64,000 nt of DNA from Torreya grandis. Taxonomy: Eukaryota; Streptophyta; Pinopsida; Cupressales; Taxaceae. Below are positions 1-10,720 of this stretch, one piece after another. The stretch is from the NCBI GenBank assembly GCA_037957365.1, contig JARHVA010000398.1, positions 1,057,001 to 1,121,000 of the forward strand. Reading direction: 5' to 3'. Position numbers and translations under genes: made by a program. Every line of letters starts with the position of its first letter. Position 1 is the first letter of the stretch. Below the pieces are notes generated by a model. It saw only the letters and a list, made by a program, of their open reading frames with translations. It was not told the origin of the DNA and searched no databases.

Positions 1-149
1 TTGCATCACATACTAAAAAAATTGAGAAATGCAACAAGTTAATATGAATATGTGTAAACCATAAGTTAGACACATATATCCCTAGATGCACTATAGGTTA
101 AGGGCATTTCAGGATGGATTTTTCCATCTCCTCAATATCACCTATCATG

Positions 150-1112
150 GAACACTACATCGCCCCAAAAATAGTTGACATGATGGGCTCCATCTTCTCC
201 CCAAGGGCCACATGGGGGATACAATGTTCAACAACAACAGGGGTGGGGTTCACCACAATGACAAGGAGGATATGATGGTCAACAACAATAGATATGGGGT
301 TCACCATAGTGACAAAGAGGACATGATGGTCAACAACATGGTTGGAGTTTTCAACAGAGACAAGAAGGATATAGAGGTGGGTATCAAGGTAGATACCAAG
401 GAATTAATCATAGATCATGTCAGATATAGGGTTGATAACCAATTATCTATGTGTATAATAAAATCAATTCACACAAAATCATCCCACCAATCTACAAAGA
501 CAGCTCTATTGTGCATATTGTAGAGTTCCAAGACAACATCATACAAATGATTGTCTTGTGTTAGAAAAGCATAGAAAAGAAATACTGGTGTGAAATGTGA
601 ACATGGTGAATTCACACCTAAGGGATCCTACTTACATACAAGTAGACAGTCAACATCAACACACATAATAAGGATTACCACCCTTAGAGATGCCACAAGA
701 TCGATAAATAAAAAATGTGTAACATGACAATTATCTTGATCCTACAATAAAAAAGGGTATGATGTTTCAAGCAACACAAATATTACAAAATGTACAACAC
801 CAAACTATATCTAAGAGCAATGTTATAGTCATTAACACACATATGTATGGTTACATCATGTGCATTATGAGGTAGGATGGAGTAGTTACTTATTTGATAG
901 ATCTACTTAAATTGGTAAGCACTCTAATAAATGAGGAGATCTCATAGAACATCACAAATCTCTTGCATAATCTGTTATATTACATAAAAGGAGGAAAAAA
1001 ATGCATTTATAAGGTGGTATGGTATGTAAAGACCAAGAAGCCATGGGATGTTGACTCCCAAATGGATATATAATTGGCAGTATATGAGGTTCCAAATGTT
1101 GTACTCGACTTT
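150..1112 (+). pseudogene. Gypsy G1 gag C-terminus and start of protease (broken)
   Basis: In shifting plus frames the sequence first encodes a Gly/Gln-rich gag tail (about 200-400). It then encodes a zinc knuckle at 510-554 read as CAYCRVPRQHHTNDC, which is close to CX2CX4HX4C but one or two residues longer before the His. Near 1086-1119 it reads VPNVVLDFGS, the retropepsin active-site region with D-F-G in place of the usual D-T/S-G. The protein would bind RNA (gag) and mature the polyprotein (protease). The frame is cut at 1117 by an LTR element and resumes at 6106. Several stops lie between the knuckle and the protease. The family assignment rests on motif order, without an alignment. Confidence 0.55.
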
Positions 1113-1117
1113 GGAAG
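1113..1117. repeat. Target-site duplication GGAAG, left copy
   Basis: GGAAG directly precedes the TG start of the left LTR and is repeated at 6106-6110 directly after the CA-type end of the right LTR. A perfect 5-bp duplication is the integrase signature of Gypsy and Copia elements. Confidence 0.85.
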
Positions 1118-2462
1118 TGTTATCACATAAAGTTTTGCACTCATCCTTTGATGTGGAATAGCTCAATGTGCAACACCTAATGATACAATGGGAAAACCAC
1201 TAAGCCATGGGACTGTGGTGAATCGAGGTTAAACTCTAGAGAAGGCTAGATTCCTTTCACTATATTTGATGCAACTGGTAGGGTACCAGTTCTATATAAA
1301 TTTCACTCTTTTAGTGTTTTTTCTCCTAAACTAGAAAAAATATTCACAAGGAAAAGGGAAAGAATGAAACTTTATGAAACTTGAAAATGGTGATTGCACT
1401 AGATATCTGAGTGGGTCTTATTGTTTGCTTGACAAACACAATTGAGAGGAACAATATATTGAATTTATTTCAGTGCAGACTTATACAAATGAAGAATCAA
1501 AGGCAATATTTTAGCTATTTTTCACAAAAGGGAAAAGGATCTTTGTTTAAATCAAGCAATAATTTCAAGAGGGTAAAATACCACATATGAATTTTATTGT
1601 GACTGAAATAAAAGACAACGATTCCAAAAATAATAAAATAACTTGCATAACATAGAGATTCCACATACAAGAAAGGTAAATCTTTAATTTATTTCTCTAA
1701 AGGTTACAACTTGTAGAAAATACATTCAAAATGTAAAAATTAGATTCTCCAATAGTAAAAAGATCAATTAGGCTATGGGGTCTGCCCATTTTAATACAAA
1801 GTCTCTCTTAGATAAGATTTAGTTGAGAAAAGTTGAATGCCTAGTTGAAGAAGATCATGCAAATTTGAAACCCTCATGTAAAAGAGGCGAGTTCTCCTAT
1901 TTTTGGCATCCTAGAGTGATGGAATGGTTGAAAATGTGACATGCATGAGTTGGGCATGATCTTTTGCATATCATGGTGTGGTATGGCATGGTTGGAACTG
2001 TTGGATCTCCATGTAATGCTTCTTCATCTGGTAGTTAGTTAAAAATAGCTTCCTCATGCAAAAAGAGGTGCCCAAAATAGAATTAGTCTTTCAAAATAAA
2101 AGATAACTTTGAAAATAATTCCAAGTTACTTTTCCATGCAAAAAACCCAACTTATAAAAACATCAGTGAGACTTTTACAACTTTTTAAGTCTTTATCACT
2201 TTTTCCAAAATGAACCGTGTAATTCACACTTCATGGTTTTGCACTTTTCAACAATTCATATTTGTAAATATGGAAAGTGCAATTTGCACCTTTGCTTCTT
2301 CTTCAACTTTCTTGTCATTTTGTCTCTATTTATTTCATAGTAATCCATTTATTTCTGCAATAACCTTGTTGCCCTTGGATTTGAACTTCATTTCCTTAGG
2401 AGGCATGGAGATTGAAGTTATTACTTGTGAGAAACCAACTGTAAAAGCTGGCAGGATCTACA

Positions 2463-2842
2463 GGTGCTAAAAGCACATGAAAGTTCTCATGAAAGTCGAA
2501 GGTGCTAAAAGATGGTGAAAGTTCTCACATAAGTGGAAGGTGTGGAAGTACATGAAATTTCCCATGGGATCTATAGGTGCAATAAGCAGGTGAACAATCT
2601 CATGGAATTGGAAGGTGCTAGAAGCATGTGAAAGTTCCCATGGAAGTGGAAGGTGCTAGAAGCACATGAAAGTTCCTGTAGAAGTGGAAGGTAATAGAAG
2701 CACATGAAATTTTCCATGGAAGTGGAAGGTGCTAGAAGCAAATGAAAGTTCCCACATAAGTGGAAGGTGTGTGGAAGCATGTGAAATTTCCTACATAATT
2801 GGAAGGTGCTAGAAGTACATGAATGTTCCCACAAAAGTGGAA
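2463..2842 (+). repeat. 38-bp minisatellite, about 10 units, in the 5' LTR
   Basis: About ten head-to-tail units of close to 38 bp. Each starts GGTGCTAGAAGCACATGAAA or a variant and ends in a GTGGAA-like box. Units diverge by point changes. The same unit occurs five times at 5628-5818 in the other LTR, so the array has expanded or contracted since insertion. Confidence 0.85.
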
Positions 2843-2868
2843 AGTGTGTTTTACATGATTTGGAGCCC

Positions 2869-2910
2869 ATCATGCACTTTGCATGCTTGCAAATGTGCAA
2901 AGTGCATGAT
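2869..2910. other. Perfect 15-bp hairpin in the 5' LTR
   Basis: ATCATGCACTTTGCA at 2869-2883 is the exact reverse complement of TGCAAAGTGCATGAT at 2896-2910, with a 12-nt loop. The corresponding place in the 3' LTR keeps an 11-bp stem (5847-5857 with 5874-5884). The structure just follows the minisatellite and may mark an RNA structure or terminator of the element. Confidence 0.7.
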
Positions 2911-3127
2911 AGTTTTAGATTTTGCCAGTCTTGGGTACGTGTGCTTTACAGGACCCAAAACATATGAAGCAATTTGCACAAGTGCAATTTACATCCAGAG
3001 TTCTAGATTTTGTAGTTTAGAAAGGGAATAATGGGTGTCTTGGTGGTTCAGGGGATTATCTAAAAAATAAAGGGGTCTCCCATAGGGTATCAGTTGTAAT
3101 GATGTTTTTGAGACAAAAATATCAACA

Positions 3128-3147
3128 TGTTTGGCGACCTCTGTAGG
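3128..3147 (+). other. Primer-binding-region-like sequence after the 5' LTR
   Basis: TGTTTGGCGACCTCTGTAGG follows the left LTR directly. It resembles the TTTGGCGCC-type sequence that follows the 5' LTR in many plant Gypsy elements. This is the main reason for reading the element on the plus strand. The match is partial and made from memory of the family. Confidence 0.4.
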
Positions 3148-3622
3148 ATGATTACTTGCTAATCAGTTTCAATCTAGTAGCCTTATAGAACATCTATTGG
3201 GCATAAGAGTCATATCAATCTATTTTGAAAATACACACCTGTTGTAACTTCTTGATGACAACTCAAAATCTGAAAATGCCCTCTCAAAACTAAAATATGT
3301 GCCAAGCACTTATTGGAAGTAACTAAGGCTGTAAAGTCTTATTGAAAGCATGAAACTACTATATACAACTTAGCAAGGGTCACTATTTAGACCTCCAAGA
3401 TATAATACTTTACAACCTTCATAACTCTAGTTAACAATAACACCACAGTTTTGTTCAAGCTTGTTAAAAATCAATTTTCTTAGAATGAAAAATAACTCAT
3501 CATATTTGCATCTTCCTTGTATTGTGAAGACAAAGACAATTCAATCTTTTGGATGCATGGTACTTTTATTCATTCTTGATTTGGATGCCATGATTCAAAA
3601 TGTTCCCCAATGGATGAGTTTC

Positions 3623-4300
3623 CTATTTGGCCTGGAATCTAATAGGACACCCTATTATTAAGGAGCAACTTGGGAGCCCATTCTGGTACTTGTAGCATGA
3701 GACTTGTACCTTTTGGTATTTTGGTACTTGGTTGTCCTTATTTTTAGAATACTCATTGAGGATCTTTTTCCATATCTGTTCTTTGTGAGGGGTTAAATAT
3801 CCATCTTCTGCTTCATCCTTGAGTGCAGTAAAAAAACTATCAAAATCATCATCTTTAACCACCTACCCCAAACCTTTTGTTTCTTACTTTACCTCAAAAT
3901 CTACTAAGAATTCTTGAATGATATCATCCTATTGTGCCAAGAGTTCCTGAGCACTAACCTTGGGTTGTTCCCTTTCATCATAATCTTCAAAGTAGGCTTC
4001 AAACATGGAATGAAAACAACAATCTTTAGTCCTAGATATGTAATGCTCATGTGAAAAGCTACCAACCTCCTCATTTTCTTGGTAGAATAGAAGAGAGAAA
4101 AAAGGCTTGACCAATGAATTGGGAAACACATGTTTGGGAATTAACCTTGGGATTGAAGGAGCACTCTCAAAACTCAAAAAGCTTGGTTTAGCTTCTCCAA
4201 CTGCTTCATCTTCTCAAAGAATGACCTTGAAAAGATTTAGCATTTTGAAATATAGGTGTTTAGTCCGAGAAAGTTTTCATGGTTATGAGACAAATGTTTC
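3623..4300 (-). pseudogene. Antisense ORF remnant inside the nested LTR element
   Basis: On the minus strand the blocks 4177-3929 and 3862-3623 share one reading frame, broken by about three stops. They encode an acidic, hydrophilic protein of roughly 185 residues; visible stretches include HEHYISRTKDCCFHSMFEAY and DDDFDSFFTALKDEAEDGYL. The frame can be followed upstream toward about 4300 with one more stop. The stops are single-base nonsense changes rather than frameshifts, which suggests a once-coding sequence. It runs opposite to the presumed element orientation. Some plant Tat-lineage Gypsy elements carry an antisense ORF near the 3' LTR; whether this is that class or a captured host fragment is undecided. 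I do not recognise its function. Confidence 0.4.
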
Positions 4301-4916
4301 TCTTTTTAATTCTATAGATTTTTGCTTTCCTGATCCTCATATCATGCGAGCCATTACTTGTCTGGCAAATAGACAAGTTTGCTGACCATGGGGTTTCCCA
4401 CATGGGAAACACTAGTGAGCCTTTGGGAGGTGATCATGAGTAAGCTAAACATTATGAGGATGATGATATACAACTATAACATGGATATTTGGTAGAATAG
4501 AAGCAACATCTTCAATCTAATATGGGTAGTATGAGGGCATAAAAGACATAGTTTGAAGGTCTGGCCACATACAACTTGCATCTAAAGTTGAAGGTAAGGT
4601 AACATGCTTTAAAAAGGACATAATAAACTAGACACATTTATAGATAAATTATGAAGGTACAAGTCTAAATTTAAGAGATAGGGCTCTTAAACCAACTAAG
4701 TCGCAAGGTGATTACAATAAAACCCAAAATCAAGAACTCACCAAATTTCCTAATTTTTGAGAATATAAAGGATTATTGTTGCTAAAACCAATTGATTCTT
4801 ATTCTTTGATTTGATATCGTGTTTGAAAAAAAATTGCCTTTCAAGCTGGAAGCACCAAAGAAAACACCAATTCTTCAGTGTATGATGAAGCTCATCCCAT
4901 TAGGTGTGCTAAACAC

Positions 4917-6105
4917 TGTTATCACATAAGTTTTGCACTCATTCTTTGATGTGGAATAGATCTCTATGCAACACCTAATGATACAATGCAAAAACCTCTA
5001 AACCATGGGATTGTGGAAAATCAAGGTTAAACTCTAAATAAGGCTAGATTCTTTTCACTATATTTGATGTAACTGGCAGGGTACCAGTTCTATAGAAATT
5101 TCACTCTTTTAGTGTTTTTTCTCCTAAACTAAAAAAAAATCTTGACAAGGAAAAGGGAAAAAATGAAACTTTATGAAACTTGAAAATGGTGATTGCATCA
5201 GATATCTGAGTGGGTCTTATTGCTTGCATGACAAACACAATGGAGAGGAAAATTATATTGAATTTATTTCAGCACAAACTTATACAAATGAGGAATCAAA
5301 GGTGGTATTTTAGCTATTTTTCACAAAAGGGAAAAGGATCTTTATTTAAATCAAGCAATAATTTCAAGAGGATAAAATACCATAGATGAATTTTAATGTG
5401 ACTAAAATAAACTATAAAGCTTCCACAAATAATAAAATAACTTGCACAACATAGAGATTCCACAGACAAGAAAGGCAAATCTTTAATTTATTTCTCTCCA
5501 AAGGTTACAACTTATAGAAAATACATTCGAAATGAAAAAAATATATTCTCCAACAACAAAAAGATCGATTGGGCTATGGAAGTTATTACTTGTGAAAAAC
5601 TAACTATAAAAGCTAGTGAGATCTATAGGTGCTGGAAACACTTGAAAGTTCCCATAGAAGAGGAAGGTGCTGGAAGCACATGAAAGTTCTCATGGAAGTA
5701 GAAGGTGCTAAAAACACATGCAAGTTCTCACAAAAGTGGAAAATGTGTGGAATCACGTGAAATTTTCCATGAAAGTGGAAGGTGTTGGAAGCACGTGAAA
5801 GTTCTTGCAAAAGTGGAAGGTGTGTTTTACAAGATTAAAAGCCTGTCATGCACTTTGCATGCTTGAAAAAGTACAAAGTGCATGCCAAATTTTAGATTCT
5901 ATCAGCCTTGGGTACGAGTGCTTTTTGGGACCCAAAACCCATAGATTAATTTGCATAAGTGTAATTTGCATTTAGAGTTCTAGATTCCATAATGTAGAAA
6001 GGGAATAATGGGTGTCTTGGTGGTTCAAGGGATTTTCTAAAAAATAAAAGGGGTCTCCCTTAGGGTATCAGATGTAATGATATTTTTGAGACAAAAATAT
6101 CAATA
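4917..6105 (+). repeat. 3' LTR of the nested pol-less element (1.2 kb)
   Basis: Matches the left LTR from TGTTATCACATAAG to ATATCAATA. Relative to the left copy the sequence jumps near 5578 from GGGCTATGG straight to AGTTATTACTTGTG, missing about 640 bp. Five 38-bp minisatellite units are present instead of about ten. The final CA has decayed to TA. Confidence 0.85.
5628..5818 (+). repeat. 38-bp minisatellite, 5 units, in the 3' LTR
   Basis: Five units of 38-39 bp, the first starting GGTGCTGGAAACACTTGAAA. Same family as the array at 2463-2842, with half the copy number. Confidence 0.85.
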
Positions 6106-6110
6106 GGAAG
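6106..6110. repeat. Target-site duplication GGAAG, right copy
   Basis: Partner of the GGAAG at 1113-1117. The G1 protease reading frame resumes immediately after it. Confidence 0.85.
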
Positions 6111-6480
6111 TATAATCAATATAATCACTTGATCAACATGGGAATCCATTAAACAATCCATGCTTAGTTATAACCCAACTACATTGAGTCTTGCAAACTA
6201 CAAAAGGGTATAACCTATTGGGAAACTAGAAGTGTAAAAATAAAAGTTGTTGATCTAAGTCTATGAGATGATTTCAAAGTCATAGACATAAACATTGATA
6301 AAATTTAGTACCCTACATTGATCGACAATAAGTTTGAATATGATGGGTAGATGACCATCAACATAGTGTGCAATTAATTGGAAGTACACCAAGGGGATAA
6401 AATTATTATTATACCTTTGAATAAAGTTGAAAGCAAGCCTTATATCATCCCTAAATAACCTGAATCACCCTATTACTATG
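6106..6480 (+). pseudogene. Gypsy G1 protease, C-terminal part
   Basis: Continues the frame cut at 1117: after the target duplication the translation runs STWESIKQSM, then LSLANYKRV and PIGKLEV. After a frameshift it reads DFKVIDINID and YPTLI with FEYDG. This matches the usual tail of plant Gypsy retropepsins, in which a LANQ/PIGRLE block precedes DFEVID and a pYPaLLG block. At least six stops are present. The fragment ends near PYYYG at about 6480. Confidence 0.55.
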
Positions 6481-6712
6481 GGTAAAATAATTAGTTTAAA
6501 GCTAACACGAAGCCAAAACACAATGCATTATGAGCTATAGAGTTTAAAATTTTCCATCCAAAGAAAGAACCATTTTTGCTGTTGTAAAAATAGAGTAGCC
6601 TTCTTCTAGTCCTATGATAGCAAAATAGAAAATTACATAGTTCCATATAGGGGAGTGTAAGTCTCCATCTATACACTCACCAATAAGGTCTGAAGTAGAT
6701 TTAACATATCAA
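6481..6712. other. Linker without recognised coding
   Basis: Between the protease end and the gag-like block I see only stop-filled frames in both strands. It probably belongs to G1. Confidence 0.3.
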
Positions 6713-7376
6713 GTGGGTGAAATAAACATGGATTACACCGAACCAAATCAGGTAGGTATTCTAGCATGGGAATTTTCATCTTTAGTGAGCGATGATTCAG
6801 ATACCCATATGCTAAATTGGGTAAGAAGAAACCATGAGGTGAGACCCATGAGAATGGTTTGCACTAAAGAATGTCAATTACCTCAATACTTTGCAACTCA
6901 AGACTTGTACCAATTTATTTCCATATTAGAGCAACATGTTTCAAATGTAGATCAATGAGTCAATGCATTGAATTATGCTCTGAAGGGCACTATTGTGACA
7001 TGGTGGGTAGTACACAGGTAAAATTAGTTACACTGGGAATATTCTTATGAATTATCGTGAGCTCAATTTTAAATAACACATACGATCACAAAATAAAAGG
7101 CCATTTTTCCTAGACAGATAGTGTCTTGAAATGCATATTTAAAAATGTGTTGATGTATGGTTTTCATAGGGTGTAAAACCCAAATACTAGGTACATATAT
7201 TCAAGTATAATTTTGCACCTCTTCCAAAAACATGGTATATGCACTAAGAACATAGGTGGGAAACTAAAAATTGGCCATAAGTTTTGTCAAATTTTATTCA
7301 AACCTTTGTATTTGAAGATGAGAATCCACTAGTGCAAAATGCTCTTCAAAAGTTGAATTTTTTTATGTCATGGCCG
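6713..7376 (+). pseudogene. Gypsy G1 gag-like block located after the protease
   Basis: An open stretch of 81 codons (6713-6958), followed after one stop by ALKGTIVTWWVVHR, has the signature of a Gypsy gag core (LKG-A-WW-H). Further on, in another frame, PLPKTWYMH and FIQTFVFEDENPLVQNALQK match the later part of the same gag type. Near 13080-13260, after the Copia insertion, the product continues with NIGT and YQDVFPTKFLEVKG, which leads into RT. So this gag-like block sits between protease and RT in the reconstructed G1. The block stops at the Copia LTR start (7382). Confidence 0.5.
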
Positions 7377-7381
7377 AGAAG

Positions 7382-7667
7382 TGTTAGGAATGTTAAAAAC
7401 ATTCCAAGAATCCAAGATCTAAGGAGTTAGAAATAAGAATATCACACATGAAGTTGCAAACAAATGAGATGCAAAACAAGGCAAGTCAAATGATTATTTA
7501 GAATGAGATGCTAGTATAATAAGAAGCCCTAGCATAAGTAGGCAAGGAAAAACTATAAACTAGCCTAACTAAGAAATGTAGGATAAATCCTCACATAGGA
7601 AAAACTAAGAAAAATGTGAAATACCTAGTTAATAGACTAGCAAACATGACAAATACATACTGTAATA
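7382..7667 (-). repeat. Probable 3' LTR of the minus-strand Copia element
   Basis: On the plus strand it starts TGTTAGGAATG and ends CTGTAATA, a decayed CTGTAACA. On the minus strand it is preceded by CTTGAGGGGAGT, a good polypurine tract (7668-7679). No second copy was found on the right side, so the exact ends are inferred from TG..CA form and the PPT. Confidence 0.5.
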
Positions 7668-7879
7668 ACTCCCCTCAAGTGAAGTTAATGGATAACAATA
7701 GGTAAAAAAATAAATAGTGGCATATCCATAGAATGAGTCCTGGTAACTATCCCTGATAAGGTACTCATGTAAAATATTTATCCATGAAATAAAGAAGGAA
7801 GATGTCCTCATGAACATCACCCATGACAATTTTTGAAACCCCAAGCATGCCATATAACTCAAGGAAATGAGGTGATGTA

Positions 7880-9290
7880 AAAGGCTTTTTGAAGATGTCT
7901 GCAACCTACTGCTAACTCAAAATGTACTCCAAGCTAAGAACTCCATCATGAATATGCTGAGAAATGAAGTGCATATGTACCTCAATATGCTTGGTCCACT
8001 AGTGCTCAACTCGGTTATGAGATATGTGAATTTTACTCTAATTATCACACCAAACTATAGTAGGTGAATCTTATATGAATCCAAACTCTATCAACAACTA
8101 ACAAAGCTAAAGAATTTGCTGACTCACTATAACTGTTGCCTTGTACTCAACCTCTATAGATGAAAGTGTAATACCCTATTGCTTATTGCATAACCAAATA
8201 AAAGGTGAAGAACCAATACAAAATATGTAGCCACAAGTGGAATATCTATCATTAAGATAAATTGCCCAATTTGAATCATCATACCCAACCAACTGAGTAG
8301 AACCCCTAGTGTAGTGTAATCCAAAATGAGTAGTACCTCATAGATATCGTAAAATCCTCTTGATAGCCTACCAATGATTGTCATGAGGGGCATGTGCTAA
8401 CCTATATACCAGCCCAACTACAAATGAAATGTTGGGGAGAGTATGGGTCAAATACATAAGACTCCTAACCATCTACTTTACAATGTAGGATCACAAAGTA
8501 GAGTAGTACAAGTGATAGTGAGAGTCACTCCAGACTGAAAAGGAATTGGACTTGGCTTACAATTATCCATGCCAAAACACTGAATAAGATCAAGAGTTTA
8601 TTTCTACTGACTCAAATAAATCTTTGTATCTGACTGTGAAATCTACAAACCAAAGAAGAAGTCTAAAAGACTAATATCTGTCATGTCAAATTGTACTAAA
8701 AGTGCTTATTGAATATCCTAAATTTGAGAAGAGGAGCTACCTTTGAGAAGCAGATCATCAGCATACAAGACCAATGTAATAATTTCCTCCATAATACATT
8801 TAATATACACTTTGGGATTGGAGTGGTAGTGAATAAAGCCATTGGAGAGAAGAAATGAATCCAACTTCTCGTACCAAGCCCGAGGGGCTTGTTTGAGACC
8901 ATAAAGAGACCTCCTAAGTTGACAAACAAGAGAAAAATCATGAATAAACCCAATAGGTTGCTCCATATAAATTTCCTCCAAATCTCTATGCAAGAAGGCA
9001 CTTTTAATGTCCATCTGATACACTGGCCAACCCTGTTATGCAACAAAAGAAAGTACAAGGTAAATAGAATCCATCTTGATAACAAGCATAAAAATCCTAG
9101 AGTAGTCAATAACTTCAATTTGCGATAACCTCTTTAACATAAGAGGTACCTTATACTTATCAATGGACCCATCAATTGCATACTTGGCATGGTAAATCCA
9201 CTTGTACCTAACCAAATTTATTCCCTTAGAAAGAGTGACCAAATACCAAGTGTGATTCTTCATCAGAAGAATACTCATCTATCATCGTAT
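7880..9290 (-). pseudogene. Copia reverse transcriptase and RNaseH (broken)
   Basis: RT: the 80-codon block at 9036-9278 contains KWIYHAKYAIDGSIDKYK, and the 101-codon block at 8718-9023 contains YQMDIKSAFLHRDLEE, SLYGLKQAPRAWYEKLD and LVLYADDLL. The catalytic YxDD is present as YADD. RNaseH: around 8154-8393, in a frame other than the longest ORF, one can read DDSNWA, DRYSTCGYIF and a final LSS-E-EYKA. RT makes cDNA and RNaseH degrades the RNA template in the particle. Several frameshifts separate the blocks, so no product can form. Confidence 0.85.
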
Positions 9291-9880
9291 CATCCTAGTC
9301 ATGTATCCCATGAGCCTGTGGATCCTTAGTGAATGCTTGACACAAAATTCTAGTACCTGTAGAATGTGCATGATGATGTTGAGTGGGTGGAAGATCCTGT
9401 ATGAAAGGTGTTGCCTCATAAAATGTAGTATGAGCCCACAATGGCATAGTGGAAACATTAGTGAGAATATGATCCTCAACCTCTATAACCTCCTTAGGGA
9501 CCTCCCAAATTACCTACTCAAATAATGAAAACTCAAGAGGAGGCTATGAATCATCAAAAGAAGAAGAAGGCATGGAAGAAGATGAGGAATCGTGAGATGT
9601 GAAGTGCTCATTAAACTATACATGTGTTTAAAAATGAACATCATGAGTATCAAGATATAAAAAATGATATACTCTCATGTCCTCACAATACCCTAAAAAA
9701 ATCAAAGGTTTGCTCTTCTTATCTAATGCTTTCATTTTCTTATTTAGTACAAATGCCCAAGAAAGGCTCTTAAAGACTCATACAAATGAGACATTAGGCT
9801 TAGTTCTAGACCAAGCCTCCTTGGGATTCAAATGCTCAAGTTCTCTATGTGGTGTGTGGTTCTGAATGTAGTTCACACAA
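9291..9880 (-). pseudogene. Copia integrase C-terminus to RT linker
   Basis: Low-conservation stretch between the integrase core and RT; the expected linker region of a Copia polyprotein. Small open frames on either strand (for example 9301-9525, 9677-9865) show no motifs of their own. Confidence 0.4.
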
Positions 9881-10420
9881 TTAACTACCTCTTACCAATA
9901 GATAAGAGGTAAATCTCATGAATGCATCATGTAGTTAGCTATCTCCTTCAAAGTTCAGTGCTTCCATTCTGCTACGCCATTATATTATGGAGTATGTACA
10001 ATAGAGTGTTGATGAAAAATACCATGATCTACCAAAAAATCAAAGAAATATCGACTAAAGTAATCCACCATTATCTATATGAAGCTTCTTGATGTTGCTA
10101 GAAGACTATTTCTCGAATAAAGCCTTAAAGACTTTGAAGTGAGAAAAGACATCACTCTTGTACTTGAAAAAATAAACCCAAATACACATTAAGAAATTAT
10201 CAATGAAAGTAAGTGCATACTTAACTCTGTTGAAAGGAGTAGAAACCACCATCAAATCACTATGCACAAATTCAAGTGGTAAAGAAGCTCTCGTGAACAT
10301 AACCTTGGGAAATGGATCTTGGTGTTGTTCCCTAATGCACAAACAAGGCAAACTCCATCAAGACATGAAACTGTAGGAAGAACTTCTACCATACTGTGAG
10401 TGCTCAACTCCATCAAATAT
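9881..10420 (-). pseudogene. Copia integrase core (broken)
   Basis: The block 10106-10351 reads LEFVHSDLMVVSTPFN, YALTFIDNFLMCIWVYF and KSDVFSHFKVFKALFEK, which carries the first catalytic Asp (HSDL) and the F-DD/S-R-W region of Copia integrases. Toward 9900 another frame gives HTPQYNGVAEWK, the region with the conserved PQNG-AE motif and the third acidic residue. Between them lies at least one frameshift. Confidence 0.75.
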
Positions 10421-10720
10421 TTGTAATCGAGATGTCCAAATCTCTCATGCCAAAGCCTACTCTTAGAATCTGTATGAGAAAAAACATATCCCTAGATGAG
10501 GAGTATCATCAAAACCCTAAAAATAATAGAGTCGATAACTATGATCAACAACACCCTATGTAATAAGTGTGTGAGGCTCTAACAAAGATCAAACTTCAAC
10601 ACCTTGTGATGTGAAAGTCACTATCTTGCCCTAACCATAATGACAAATATGATAAATTGAAAGCAGATTGGTGGTGATGTATGGAACATGTAATATCATT
10701 GATGTAGCCATCATCTAGCT
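10421..10720 (-). pseudogene. Copia GAG-pre-integrase domain (broken)
   Basis: Minus-strand translation around 10400-10470 gives RLWHERFGHLDYKYLMEL, the LWH-R-GH signature that precedes the integrase core in Copia polyproteins. Confidence 0.6.

Larger units (their letters stand above)
1118..3127 (+). repeat. 5' LTR of the nested pol-less element (2.0 kb)
   Basis: Direct repeat of 4917-6105. It starts TGTTATCACA and ends ATCAACA. It differs from the right LTR mainly by an extra block of about 640 bp (about 1780-2410, absent on the right) and by a longer 38-bp minisatellite (2463-2842). A strong hairpin lies at 2869-2910. Small open frames inside the LTR (for example 2210-2470) show no recognisable protein. 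Confidence 0.85.
1118..6105 (+). mobile_element. LTR retrotransposon lacking pol, nested in the G1 protease
   Basis: Two long direct repeats, both beginning TGTTATCACATAA and ending ATATCAACA (left) or ATATCAATA (right), bound a 1.8-kb interior. The 5-bp sequence GGAAG lies immediately before (1113-1117) and after (6106-6110), a perfect target-site duplication. Removing the element joins VLDFG to a retropepsin continuation (S-I-I-N-I-I-T) in frame. The interior has no RT, integrase or RNaseH, only antisense-strand coding remnants (3623-4300). It is therefore a LARD-like or deletion-derived non-autonomous element that would need proteins from another Gypsy element. The plus orientation is inferred from the sequence after the left LTR. 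Confidence 0.85.

Noticed and set aside
212..523. 103-codon plus-strand frame with repeated GVHH-DKEDMMVNN
   Set aside because: Other-frame reading of the Gln/Gly-rich gag tail; the zinc-knuckle frame is the coding one.
2571..2900. 109-codon minus frame with repeated FHFHGNFHMLLAPSTS-like units
   Set aside because: Translation of the 38-bp minisatellite; 38 is not a multiple of three, so repetition in one frame is partial and not coding.
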